A stretch of DNA of 64,000 bases. Source: Branchiostoma floridae. Lineage: Eukaryota; Chordata; Leptocardii; Amphioxiformes; Branchiostomatidae. Below, piece by piece: positions 11,382-21,998 of the stretch. The translations under genes were made by a program, and so were the position numbers. The stretch's first letter is position 1. Each line of letters starts with the position of its first letter. The stretch is from assembly GCF_000003815.2 (NCBI RefSeq), contig NC_049983.1, positions 27,924,351 to 27,988,350 of the forward strand, in the 5' to 3' direction. The notes beneath the pieces are model-generated. The model was not told the DNA's origin, did not search any database, and saw only the letters and a program-made list of their open reading frames with translations.

Positions 11382-12481
11382 ATTAAGGATAGCGTTTCCC
11401 TTTACAGCACAAGGATAACCCTCGGGCCGGATTCCCGCCACCACTGCGCATCGGTTCTCTGCCATCCGCTGTAAAACATCACAGCTGCAACTGGGCAGCT
11501 GCAGTTCCGTCAGCGGGCGCCAGTAGGCGGTTCTACCGTTGCAATAACGAGTTCTCCCCTGTGTTTCCTTGTTTAGTGAGAGAGAGTCACCGAGCAGTTC
11601 AGTAGCAGAAAATACACTTTTAGTAATGATTGAAGGAATCTAATCTGAGATTTTCTGTTTATTAATTTTTTTGTTTGGTACAAAATAGTTTCTTTTGTCA
11701 AATCCACCAATTGCCTGATGACGCCAGTCAATGTTTGAAACCTTGCGTCATGTACCCACTTCTGCTTGGCACAAAAATAAGCTTACACATTCATTCCCGC
11801 TCCACTCAAATAAGTGGGCAATAGACGTGCTGTATTTCAGATGTATGTTGTGTCAGAGTTGTATGTACAATGACACTTGAATAAATACTCTTCGCAATGT
11901 CTTCAATGTAACCAACGAAATGTAAGGTAACGTTTTATGCCAAACACTTTCTGTGTGCCTTGAGAATTACTTTTCCATAATGTTTAGGCCATGCTGATTT
12001 CACTATATGGATAAAATTCTCTGGGAACCCCAATACTGATGCGAGCGTGAGAATGAAAAAAAAGGTTTTAAAAAAAGGTCGACAAAAAGTTGCTTTAACT
12101 ATGAACTCTATGTGGCCAGAGAGGTTGAAAAATGAGTATGAAGAAGAGCAGGGTATACCGAACAATAGAATTTTTTGTTTATTCGCATCTTCTTCTTTGA
12201 CATTTCGTGCACGCACGGAGGTCATCGATATAATCAAGACAACATTGTCTTATGTTAGAAACACGTGAAAATACACTCGGGTACCCTCAGAGAAGTTTGC
12301 AAGGCGTGGGCTGGTGTTTCTGATGATTCTGGAAATTTGTCTGCCGCTTGCATAAAACAAAATGCCATAAACAGCAGGAGTCAGATTTTGTTTCTAGTTC
12401 ATCTGTACTATTCTTAACAAAATGTTGACAAAATGAAATTTTCCTTTATTCTACACTGTCAAAGTACATTTTGTGAAGATA
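11382..12481. other. Non-coding spacer after lectin C
   Basis: Starts with last-exon-like and 3' UTR-like sequence shared with copies A, B and D (GGGCAGCTGCAGTT near 11495). No further exon could be supported; the short open frames here have no recognisable content. Confidence 0.5.
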
Positions 12482-12689
12482 CTGTAAATGCATTAAAGTT
12501 CGCGGGGATTTGATTTCGCCGTAGCGGGAAGAGGGACTTTTCGCGGTTGATTTAAGTTCGCGGTAACACCATAGACTGCAGTCTAATACCATAATAGAAA
12601 AATGTTCGCGGTGGTTTTAAGTTCGCGGTGAAGTGGTCACCGTGAAAACCGCGAACATTAATCCACCGCGAACATTTCTGCATTTACAG
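12482..12689. mobile_element. MITE, 208 bases, TA target site (copy 1)
   Basis: Inverted ends CTGTAAATGCA / TGCATTTACAG, flanked by TA on both sides, as in Tc1/mariner-type elements. A second copy of the same length lies inverted at 55251-55458. The inside is rich in GTTCGCGGT. Confidence 0.8.
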
Positions 12690-13504
12690 TAGTAATTTTA
12701 GAACTGACGTATCCTGGTGCACTATCAGTGGCTATGGTGAGCAATGCACATGCAAAAATGTAAAATACGCCACAGATACTGTCAATCTCAACAGTTAAAG
12801 TACATCTAAGATCCTTTCATATATATTGAAATAAATGTATTGTGCAAATCATATCAAATAGAACGGGTTTGTCTGACCTGATTTGTCTTAATATTTCAGT
12901 ATATTTCACATCACTAAAAAAAAATATCACTGTTTTGGCTGAGCTACAATAGCTACATTCACTTGTTACACGAAGTATGCAATTCTATGTACATTGGTGG
13001 GATCGGGTCTAAGATGTTACAACCTCCTTGCTCAGGTACATTAGAATTCACCTGGTACACACACCTGTGTCCCAGAAGCTTCCATTCACTGTTAGACCAT
13101 ACACCAGCCTTCCGCAGTGAGTATCAGTAAAACAGATACTCCCTGGGTATTGTGCAAATAAACAATTATTATGTCTGATGCAGTAGGGTAGGACATACCT
13201 CAGAATACTTGACTTAACTTTGATGCCAACCTTAAGCTTCTTGCCTAACCACAGAAGATTCTAACTTAAACATGGAATTTAAAGGGTCTTAGGCCAATTC
13301 ATCATTTTTGCATTTCTATCACAAATACATGTATTGTAAGTTTGTAACAAGAATCCTATTCAAAGGATCAATACCTGATCTAGAATATATATATATCCAT
13401 GTTCTGAGTAAAAACAGCCACTCACAATAACATATCAAAAATATATTTTTACATACAAACTATACATGGTCTTTCTGACAGCCAGTCTGTGTCTGTGCAT
13501 CAGT
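12690..13504. other. Spacer between lectin C and LRR-Ig gene
   Basis: 12700-12900 matches the spacers at 2785-2985 and 7035-7255 that precede tail relics 1 and 2. The rest is AT-rich and presumably holds the 3' UTR of the minus-strand receptor gene. No coding exon seen. Confidence 0.5.
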
Positions 13505-15706
13505 CTACTCGTCGCCATTCTCATATCTGATAACCCGTGGCACAGCTACAGCATCTTTAGCAGCTGCGATCACCTCTCTGTTTTGATATCTGTTGGGCTC
13601 TGGCGTTTCTCTGTTCTGATATCTGTTGGGCTCTGACGTGTCTCTTCCATTACCTACAAAAGACAGGTGCTCATCTACACCCATGAGGACCTGTTCATCT
13701 GTTCCAGCATGTACGGCAGCTGCTGGCACATGGCGTTTCTCATGCTTGTTGGTCAGGGGGTCATCGTGTCCGCTCGCGCTCACGGACTCATCCTCATTCT
13801 CATACGAGATGACTGGAGGAACTGCCCTGGCATCTTTTGCAGCGGATGTCACATGGCTGTTCTCATATATGTATGACCGAGGGTTGCTTTTTCCGATTAC
13901 TGATTCATCTTCATCCTCATTCTCATACGAGATAACTGGAGGGACTGTCCTGGCATATTTAGCAGTTGTTGTCGCATGGCTGTTCTCATATATGTATGAC
14001 CTAGTGCTGTTTTTTCCGCTTACTGATTTATCTTCATCCTCATACAAGATAACTGGAGGGACTGTCCTGACATTAGTAGAAGCTCTTGGCACATGGCCGT
14101 TGCTATACTTGTGGGACTGAGGGCCATCTTGTACGGGATCTACTACAAAAGACAGGTAATCATCGGCATCCATGATTACATGTACAACTGGTTCAGTGTC
14201 ACTAGCAGCAGCTCTCACATACCTGTTGTTATACTGTGGAGTATCAGCACCATGGACAGCTGCTGGACGGTTCTGGTCAGCAGCCGGGGGGCATGACAGG
14301 ATTCTCGGGGGCGGGGACGGAGGGATAACCTCATATTCATCGTCGAACCTGCCCAGCTGCTCTCCTTGGCCAGTACCTGTATGTTGTCTCCGTGACGGAG
14401 TGACTACGTCATCATACTCTCCGTCTGTCCCTAGTGCACCGCGCCTTCTCTGGTTGTGAGCCCTGGATGTGACACTAGCTGTGACGTTTGTGTTGCTGAA
14501 ATGGACTCCTGGATTTGAGCGTTTTTGAATAGTTTTGGATCTCTTCTTGCGCCAGATTCTGACTACAATGGCAAGAAGTAGGACAGAGCCACATACACAG
14601 ACAGAGCCAACTAGAACAGGGAGGGTGAAGATTCGTGTGGTCAAAGATCGTTTCACGTGTCCAGAGTGATCAGTTGAGGGCAAGTTAGGATCCATGTTCA
14701 AATGGACATCTACAGAGAAATTGTGGACGTCTACAGACAGGGTGTCAGATGTTGAGCCACTGAAACTGGATGCAGTACAGACGTACAAACCAGAATCTGC
14801 TGCAGTAACATTGGTTATGGTGATGGTACCATTCACATCCACAGTCACCCTCCCTCCTGACTCTACAGTTACATTCTGTGCAGATGGGAGGGTGACTGTG
14901 ATGTCTGGTGTGGGGATTCCTGAAGCTTCACAGACTAAATGAAGTGTTCCCCCCTCTGCCACTGCAGTATTGTCACCCTTCCCAAAACTCACTATTGTTG
15001 GTCCTTTACAGATCAGATCTTTTGGGCTGATATCTTCAAGCTTTCTTCCATGGAAGTTGCTTGGTCTTTTACATGTGATTTGCTTTTCAAAGGGATAAGT
15101 CCCATTCATCTTTTGCCTGAAGCGACGCATCCTGCAGTCACACTGCCAAGGGTTGTTGTTGATGTTTACAGTAGGGGTTGACGACAGTTTTGCAAATATC
15201 TCTGCACTGATCATGAGGATTTTAAGTCTATTGTGCTGTAGGTGCAAGGTTCGCAATTCTAATGTGGGATTGAAAGTTCCAGCCTCAATGTCACCGATCT
15301 CATTGTTGTCTAACCAAAGAGAGTCAAGATTCCCCAGCCCCGTGAACATGCCGGATCTGAGGCGTGTTAACTTGTTCTGATACAGGTGCAGTTCTCTCAG
15401 TTGTGGTGTTGAATTGAAAGTTCCAGCCTGAATATCACTGATATTATTATTGTCTAGATCTAGATTTGTCAAGTTCCCATACCGTGAGAAATCAGACAGA
15501 TTTAATGTTGTGATTTTGTTCTTCTGCAAATTAAGGCGAGTTATGCTTGCCGGCAGGTTCTGAGGAACACTGGTGAGGCACTGACGGCGGCAGTTAGCGG
15601 TTAAAGAACCTGCATCTTGTGTTAGGCTGCAGGAAGCATCAGTTGATCCAAACGCCTTCAGGGTGATCAGGAGAGACAACAGCACACCTGGCAGCTTTGT
15701 CTCCAT
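13505..15706 (-). CDS. LRR-Ig transmembrane receptor, single coding exon (733 aa)
   Basis: Signal peptide about 1-25; LRR N-cap (two Cys pairs, about 26-43); leucine-rich repeats about 52-165 (LRELHLYQNKLTRL, LDSLWLDNNEIGDI, LRTLHLQHNRLKIL); LRR C-cap 185-233 (NPWQCDC); one Ig domain about 234-327 (LVCEASG, DSGLYVC); membrane span about 359-384 followed by RKKRSK; a 345-residue cytoplasmic tail. The tail has EYDDVV, DEYEVIPPSPPPR (tyrosine plus SH3-type proline motif), a threefold repeat around YIYENSH and PPVISYENEDE, and nine Tyr-x-Asn motifs, the form bound by Grb2-type SH2 domains. The architecture matches the LRR-Ig family known to be expanded in amphioxus; ligand unknown. An acceptor-like site at 15718 and a donor-like site at 16440 suggest a non-coding 5' exon. 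Tail relics elsewhere in the window show this gene was duplicated together with the lectins. Confidence 0.88.
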   Translation of the reverse strand: METKLPGVLLSLLITLKAFGSTDASCSLTQDAGSLTANCRRQCLTSVPQNLPASITRLNLQKNKITTLNLSDFSRYGNLTNLDLDNNNISDIQAGTFNSTPQLRELHLYQNKLTRLRSGMFTGLGNLDSLWLDNNEIGDIEAGTFNPTLELRTLHLQHNRLKILMISAEIFAKLSSTPTVNINNNPWQCDCRMRRFRQKMNGTYPFEKQITCKRPSNFHGRKLEDISPKDLICKGPTIVSFGKGDNTAVAEGGTLHLVCEASGIPTPDITVTLPSAQNVTVESGGRVTVDVNGTITITNVTAADSGLYVCTASSFSGSTSDTLSVDVHNFSVDVHLNMDPNLPSTDHSGHVKRSLTTRIFTLPVLVGSVCVCGSVLLLAIVVRIWRKKRSKTIQKRSNPGVHFSNTNVTASVTSRAHNQRRRGALGTDGEYDDVVTPSRRQHTGTGQGEQLGRFDDEYEVIPPSPPPRILSCPPAADQNRPAAVHGADTPQYNNRYVRAAASDTEPVVHVIMDADDYLSFVVDPVQDGPQSHKYSNGHVPRASTNVRTVPPVILYEDEDKSVSGKNSTRSYIYENSHATTTAKYARTVPPVISYENEDEDESVIGKSNPRSYIYENSHVTSAAKDARAVPPVISYENEDESVSASGHDDPLTNKHEKRHVPAAAVHAGTDEQVLMGVDEHLSFVGNGRDTSEPNRYQNRETPEPNRYQNREVIAAAKDAVAVPRVIRYENGDE

Positions 15707-15717
15707 GTTGTTCTGTG

Positions 15718-17380
15718 CTGCAAGAATTAGGGCAAAATCGTTGCAATAAAATATGGAAATTTAAACTTACAATATCCTTACCAATTGAATAGAATGTCTC
15801 AATGGTACAGTCGCCCCCCCCCCCCTACATACAAACTAAAAGAACGGATTGTATAGACCTGCAATAAATAACAGCCATAAAATATCAGCTCAAATACAGA
15901 ATTCTGGTACCCACGTGATTTTTGCACTTTTAGTAACACATAAATATAAATTTCCCCAGCATAGAATCATATGATTATAAAATCACAAAATTCCCTCACT
16001 TTGCAGAACGCCGGACAGTTCATTGTCCACTGTCTTCAAACTTGGGAGAAGCCACAAGAGTAAACCATATACCAGAGATTAGTGGTATGTACTCCGTCCA
16101 TCGCTTTACTGGGACGTTGAGACTATTCATGGCAATAGCCTTCGGGCATGACTTTGGAACTGCTGCATATCATGTTTATAGAAAAACAAGGTCTTTAGTG
16201 GCCGACTAGTCTGTGTAAGGATTAATTTATGTTCAAAGTTTGGAATACCCCATGTAGATACCATCCACAACTTTTGTTTATTGCAAAAAGAACAACAATA
16301 AACAAATATCTTTAAATAGAATGGATTTTAAAGCATCTTCTGGTACTGAAACCCCTTCACACCGTACTAATTTCAGAACATCAACAGTGTCAAGGTTACA
16401 TGGGTATGATGGGCCAATGTTGCCTACAAAACAAGCTTACCTGTAAAATCTAAACTGGACAGTAAATCTTCGGCCTCCCCTGCCAAGGCGCCACGGGAGA
16501 CTTTTCTTCTTATAACAACTGTTGTTCCTGTAATGTAAGACACAAGTATGTGCTCTGGGTTCCTTTAAGTTAATCGTAATGACCCCTAGACAGTCTTAAT
16601 TGCTTCTTTTTCTTTATTGCCTTGAAATGATTGGCCTAGTTAAAATCAACTTTCAGCAGTCTAACCCCTTTGTAACCCATTTATATACACAACTCTATCC
16701 AGGTGGTTTTGTCAAGGATACCAGAAAACAGGACGCTAGCAATCGGCTTCATTTTGTTGCATTTTGGATCCTTAATGTTTCATTCATAGATTTAATGTTG
16801 GCAAATTCGCATCAGGTAACAACTTATTTCTCCGATGTGTTGATTTGTGGCAGACCTATTTTCACACAGATCCACGACGTGCATTCCAGAAAGGAACTCA
16901 ACCAAACAATGAGCTTGTTTACAAGCAGAAGAGTTCCGAACAGAAGACAAATGCGCAGACTTACCAGGATCAGCGTTCTGAAGAAATGTTCAAGTCGACC
17001 CTACAGGCTGGAGTAACTTTTACCTGGAACTCTTCACCTGGGCCATGAGACTTATAAAACAGTCTCCGAAGTCGCACCTGTGGCGGCGGTACCTGGCGGG
17101 ACACGCCCTGGAACTGCGCAGTTTGGAAAACAAGATGCTATTTGCATACATACGAGGGCGCATAGCTTGCCAGTTTCCCTGACCCCGTGTCGACATGGGA
17201 GGGATTCTGGTATGTCGGGAAGAGCTGAAAGGCGTACCCGCGATGTTGACGGCAATAGTTTACATGTAGTTGCTAATGTATGCAGAGATGTGCTTGTAAC
17301 GTTACTCTTCAGGCATTCAAATCGTTGCACTGTGCACACTTCATAATTAATTCAACCTTTTAGAGGATCCCCAGATAAGC
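15718..17380. other. Upstream region of the LRR-Ig gene
   Basis: Includes a run of C (15812-15825) and a minus-strand donor-like site (ACAG|gtaagc, exon edge at 16441) that may end a 5' UTR exon. No recognisable protein-coding content. Confidence 0.4.
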
Positions 17381-17384
17381 TGGT

Positions 17385-18205
17385 GTGTTACGCCGAAGGG
17401 TGGTTATACCGGCTATATAGATACAGACACAGAAGCTGGTGTGTTACGCCGAAGGGCGGTTATACCGGCTATATAGATACAGATACAGAAGCTGGTGTGT
17501 TACGCCGAAGGGCGGTTATACCGGCTATACAGATACAGAAGCTGGTGTGTTACGCCGAAGGGTGGTTATACCGGCTATATAGATACAGATACAGAAGCTA
17601 GTGTGTTACGCCGAAGGGCGGTTATACCGGCTATATAAATACAGATACAGAAGCTAGTGTGTTACGCCGAAGGGCGGTTATACCGGCTATATAGATACAG
17701 ATACAGAAGCTGGTGTGTTACGCCGAAGGGCGGTTATACCGGCTATACAGATACAGAAGCTGGTGTGTTACGCCGAAGGGTGGTTATACCGGCTATATAG
17801 ATACAGATACAGAAGCTAGTGTGTTACGCCGAAGGGCGGTTATACCGGCTATATAAATACAGATACAGAAGCTAGTGTGTTACGCCGAAGGGCGGTTATA
17901 CCGGCTATATAGATACAGATACAGAAGCTGGTGTGTTACGCCGAAGGGCGGTTATACCGGCTATATAGATACAGATACAGAAGCTGGTGTGTTACGCCAA
18001 AGGGCGGTTATACCGGCTATATAGATACAGATACAGAAGCTGGTGTGTTACGCTGAAGGGCGGTTATACCGGCTTTATAGGTACAGATACAGAAGCTGGT
18101 GTGTTACGCTGAAGGGCGGTTATACTGACAATATAGATACAGATACAGAAGCTGGTGTGTTACACCGAATGGCGGTTATACCGGCTATATAGATACAGAT
18201 GTCCG
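17385..18205. repeat. 56-base minisatellite with higher-order structure
   Basis: About 15 units sharing GGTGTGTTACGCCGAAGGG and GGTTATACCGGCTATATAG. Most units are 56 bases, some 50. A block of four units (three of 56, one of 50; 218 bases) occurs twice in nearly identical form, starting at 17491 and 17709, which marks block duplication. The last units (from about 18050) are the most divergent. Confidence 0.95.
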
Positions 18206-18824
18206 ACAAGGCTTGAACTACGCTTCACGAAATGAAGAAAGCTCGTGTCTGTCTCCATGTCGGGTCCATACGGCGTCACGTGAAAGCACTCGGCATATCG
18301 GTACGCTGCCATCTGTGACCAGCGTAAACACTGGATTCAAGTGCGGAGGAAGGTAAGAAAACATCCTGGGCACCAGAGTGGTATCATTTTTCGCAACCCA
18401 ACCAAGGGATTTATGGGTCGCGTTTTGTTTCAAGTACTGCATCAATTCATTAGAGAGGGAAGCCAATAGGTTGTAATCTAAAAATACCCGTGCTAACATA
18501 TGCTAAATACCTATTGTCATGTTTTATCAGCCTAGTTCAACCTTTCAACAAAACTGTTTCTGCAGTTCCTGATAGACCTGCTAGGGGGTCCAAAGCTTCT
18601 CTACTTGTTTCCGGCATCAAATGTTATCTTCCACCCAAAAGGCAAGATCATTCCCAGAGCTTAACTTAAGATCCCAAAAACAGAACATCTGCTGCAGTAC
18701 CAAGCAATGCTGCCAGGAGTTAGAATGGACCTTGACCAGCTTCCCAAGACCAACCAAATATCATCCAAATCTTAGCTTCTTCATGTGTGCTGGCCATATA
18801 TGGAAACGCAAACACATTTAACAA
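18206..18824. other. Non-coding stretch before the inverted repeat
   Basis: No exon, RNA gene or clear repeat could be supported here. Confidence 0.4.
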
Positions 18825-18903
18825 TAAGCCTTCTCACATTAGTTAGGACGCATGTGCGGCGACAGGAATTCTAGGTAATATGTCAAAGGGAAAGGCACAC
18901 AAA
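18825..18903 (+). repeat. Left arm of inverted repeat around the assembly gap
   Basis: About 79 bases nearly identical to the reverse complement of 20250-20327, including GACAGGAATTCTAGGTAATA. The two arms enclose the gap and an LRR-Ig tail relic. Confidence 0.9.
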
Positions 18904-18974
18904 GTGTTTGCCTGGGGTTTCTCTGCTTTGTTCTTGGTTGCGCTTTGTGGTTTATTTGCCCTTTTCTTCCTCCC
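18880..18974 (+). CDS. Possible N-terminal exon running into the gap
   Basis: An open frame begins MSKGKAHKVFAW and continues with about 20 hydrophobic residues (ALFLVALCGLFALFFLP) until the gap. This looks like a short cytoplasmic tail plus membrane anchor or signal anchor. The other arm (minus strand from 20272) keeps MSKGKAHK and then diverges. Nothing beyond the gap can be read, so this is only a candidate. Confidence 0.25.
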
Positions 18975-19917
18975 NNNNNNNNNNNNNNNNNNNNNNNNNN
19001 NNNNNNNNNNNNNNNNNNNNNNNNNNNNNNNNNNNNNNNNNNNNNNNNNNNNNNNNNNNNNNNNNNNNNNNNNNNNNNNNNNNNNNNNNNNNNNNNNNNN
19101 NNNNNNNNNNNNNNNNNNNNNNNNNNNNNNNNNNNNNNNNNNNNNNNNNNNNNNNNNNNNNNNNNNNNNNNNNNNNNNNNNNNNNNNNNNNNNNNNNNNN
19201 NNNNNNNNNNNNNNNNNNNNNNNNNNNNNNNNNNNNNNNNNNNNNNNNNNNNNNNNNNNNNNNNNNNNNNNNNNNNNNNNNNNNNNNNNNNNNNNNNNNN
19301 NNNNNNNNNNNNNNNNNNNNNNNNNNNNNNNNNNNNNNNNNNNNNNNNNNNNNNNNNNNNNNNNNNNNNNNNNNNNNNNNNNNNNNNNNNNNNNNNNNNN
19401 NNNNNNNNNNNNNNNNNNNNNNNNNNNNNNNNNNNNNNNNNNNNNNNNNNNNNNNNNNNNNNNNNNNNNNNNNNNNNNNNNNNNNNNNNNNNNNNNNNNN
19501 NNNNNNNNNNNNNNNNNNNNNNNNNNNNNNNNNNNNNNNNNNNNNNNNNNNNNNNNNNNNNNNNNNNNNNNNNNNNNNNNNNNNNNNNNNNNNNNNNNNN
19601 NNNNNNNNNNNNNNNNNNNNNNNNNNNNNNNNNNNNNNNNNNNNNNNNNNNNNNNNNNNNNNNNNNNNNNNNNNNNNNNNNNNNNNNNNNNNNNNNNNNN
19701 NNNNNNNNNNNNNNNNNNNNNNNNNNNNNNNNNNNNNNNNNNNNNNNNNNNNNNNNNNNNNNNNNNNNNNNNNNNNNNNNNNNNNNNNNNNNNNNNNNNN
19801 NNNNNNNNNNNNNNNNNNNNNNNNNNNNNNNNNNNNNNNNNNNNNNNNNNNNNNNNNNNNNNNNNNNNNNNNNNNNNNNNNNNNNNNNNNNNNNNNNNNN
19901 NNNNNNNNNNNNNNNNN
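18975..19917. other. Assembly gap (943 N)
   Basis: Unknown bases. Open frames that cross it have no meaning. Confidence 1.
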
Positions 19918-20164
19918 AAACAAGCATGAGTAACTCCATGGGCCAGCAGTTGCCGTACATGCTGGAACAGATGAACAGGTCTTCATGTGTGTAGATGAGC
20001 ACCTGTTTTTTGTAGATAATGGAAGAGACACGTCAGAGCCCAACAGATATCAGAACAGAGAAACGCCAGAGCCCAACAGATATCAAAACAGAGAGGTGAT
20101 CGCTGCTGCTAAAGATGCGGTAGCTGTGCCACAGGTTATCAGATATGAGAATGGCGGGGCGTAG
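19918..20164 (+). pseudogene. LRR-Ig receptor C-terminus, inverted copy (relic 3)
   Basis: Plus-strand sequence matching the last roughly 80 residues of the receptor at 13505-15706 (DTSEPNRYQNRETPEPNRYQ, then REVIAAAKDAVAVP). A stop codon replaces the Lys codon after NKHE (19930-19932), and the end reads YENGGA and stop. The rest of the copy, if any, would lie in the gap. Orientation is opposite to the intact gene. Confidence 0.8.
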
Positions 20165-20249
20165 CATGATGAACGGACACAAACTGGCCGTGGGCAATGC
20201 CATGCATATCAAATCAATGGAGAAGACAAGGTCGGGTTTTGTTTTCTTT

Positions 20250-20327
20250 TTGTGTGCCTTGCCCTTTGACATATTACCTAGAATTCCTGTCGCCCCACAT
20301 GCGCCCTAACTAATGTGAGAAGGCTTA
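20250..20327 (-). repeat. Right arm of inverted repeat around the gap
   Basis: Reverse complement of 18825-18903 with a few changes. About 1.3 kb separate the arms. Confidence 0.9.
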
Positions 20328-20972
20328 TACCTCCTTCAGGTATGTTAGAAACGTTCAATTACAATCTGCATAATTATACAGGATAAGAAACTAAAGCTCC
20401 ATTATAGGCAATTGCACAAAATAACACTGCAGAAATCTTGCGTGTGTAGTTTTGTTTATTTGTACATAACAACAACACAACAAACAAACAAACAAGGCAC
20501 CCACTACCCTGTATGCAGTTTCAAAAGTGACTAATATTTTTTCTGAAACTTTCAAACTTCCAGGAATAAATACATCAACTATATAATTGGATATTAACTG
20601 GAATTATGGATAAATTATGGTCCTGGCAAGGAAGTGGGCCAGGTCTATTTTGATATACAGAAAGTCACCATATTCTTACTTGTCTATCTACCCTGTGACA
20701 TACGTCAATCTCACCTCATTAGTCTATTCATTTCATTTGCAGATGTCTATGAAACTATAGCTTGATACTGGTTACATCAAATTTGCAAACACTGGAAAAT
20801 TCTCTCAGGTACATGTAGTTTCCCTTTCAAGTCAAATATATCTCTAGTCTATATGAGCATAGAAATAAACAGACAAATAAAGCATAAGTTAACAAGAAAA
20901 GTCCATCTGTTCTGATAGAAACCAAAAAGTAAACAGTAAATCTGCACAGAGCAACTTACACAAAGTTTTGAC
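20328..20972. other. Spacer between the gap region and the hAT MITE
   Basis: AT-rich, with a (CAAA)n tract near 20475. No gene supported. Confidence 0.4.
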
Positions 20973-21327
20973 CAGGGCTCTAGCCAGCTCGACATTTTTT
21001 TTTCCGTCAGCCAATTTCCATTGTCGCGAAAACACTATTCCAGAAGTTAGAGAGACTGAACTGAGACCTTGAAAAACGGGTTTTAATGGGGTTATCGTAT
21101 GCGAAAGGGCGTCGACACACATTGTCAACAATCATAACAATAGCAAAACAAACAGTGTGTGGCTTTTACGGCCGTGGACGGCATCCCCAAGCAGCCTGTA
21201 CCTTCCACCAAGGAGCTGCTATCAGATTTTTGTCCGTCAAAGTTGATGGATTGGTTTTAAAATTTTTCCGTCACACGCAGCAAATTTCCGTCAATTGACG
21301 GAAAAACGGACGCTGGCTAGAGCCCTG
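20973..21327. mobile_element. Non-autonomous hAT-type element (copy 1)
   Basis: Ends are perfect 16-base inverted repeats (CAGGGCTCTAGCCAGC) and the element is flanked by an exact 8-base target duplication GTTTTGAC (20965-20972 and 21328-21335), which is diagnostic of hAT transposons. 355 bases, no transposase. A second copy in opposite orientation is at 50599-50940. Confidence 0.9.
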
Positions 21328-21649
21328 GTTTTGACTGAGCAACACATCTCCCAAATCCTTAGGTGATGTTTCAGTTCAGGCTGAGCTAAAGTTGATCAAA
21401 TCTGTGATATTCCTGATGTCTTGGTCAGTGATACAACAGGGACAGCAGTTTCATCAAAAGATACCTCGTCACAGAGGAGATCTGAATTGTGATTAATTCT
21501 GGTGTCTTGCCAAAGTCTAAGTGACCTCCAAGGTATCACCATGGAGACAACAGTTTCACAGATGGATTTGCGGTGTCAAACCCCAGGATGAGACCCCTTC
21601 ATCTAGCTTACTTGATCAACTTGGTATTCTGGACATCATCTCAGTGCTG

Positions 21650-21897
21650 CAGTCTTAGGTGGTTTGGGCATGTTGAAAGATCGAGTGACTGCATAAATAA
21701 GATCACCAGACTGAAAGTGACTGGCAACAGGGGTCGTGGTAGAGAGAAAGAAAAACCTGGATGGAGTGTGTCAGGAGGGACATGAAGGTGTGCGGCCTGA
21801 CAGGGGTCGACCCACTGGACAGAGCCAAATGGAAGCGAAGTGTGAAGACTAGCCGACTGCTGCCTACCCCTGCGTCAGGGACCCCAGCAGCAGTATA
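21650..21897 (+). pseudogene. LINE reverse-transcriptase C-terminal remnant
   Basis: Plus-strand frames encode LRWFGHVERSSDCINKI and, after a one-base frameshift near 21745, KTWMECVRRDMKVCGL, GVDPLDRAKWKRSV and a stop. This is the typical end of a non-LTR retrotransposon polyprotein. It is a short 5'-truncated copy just downstream of ACAD9. Confidence 0.75.
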
Positions 21898-21998
21898 ATG
21901 AAACAAAGGACAACAGTTTAATGACAGGAAACCTGACACAGACGGAGTCTAAGTCGCGCGGCGATGTTACCCCGGTGGTCTGCGAGTGTTTGCGCCCG

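Noticed and set aside
17385-18205. Regular repeats that could suggest a CRISPR array
   Set aside because: Units follow each other without unique spacers, and the genome is an animal's; this is a minisatellite.
18839-20043. Several long frames across the unknown bases
   Set aside because: They consist almost entirely of undetermined residues.
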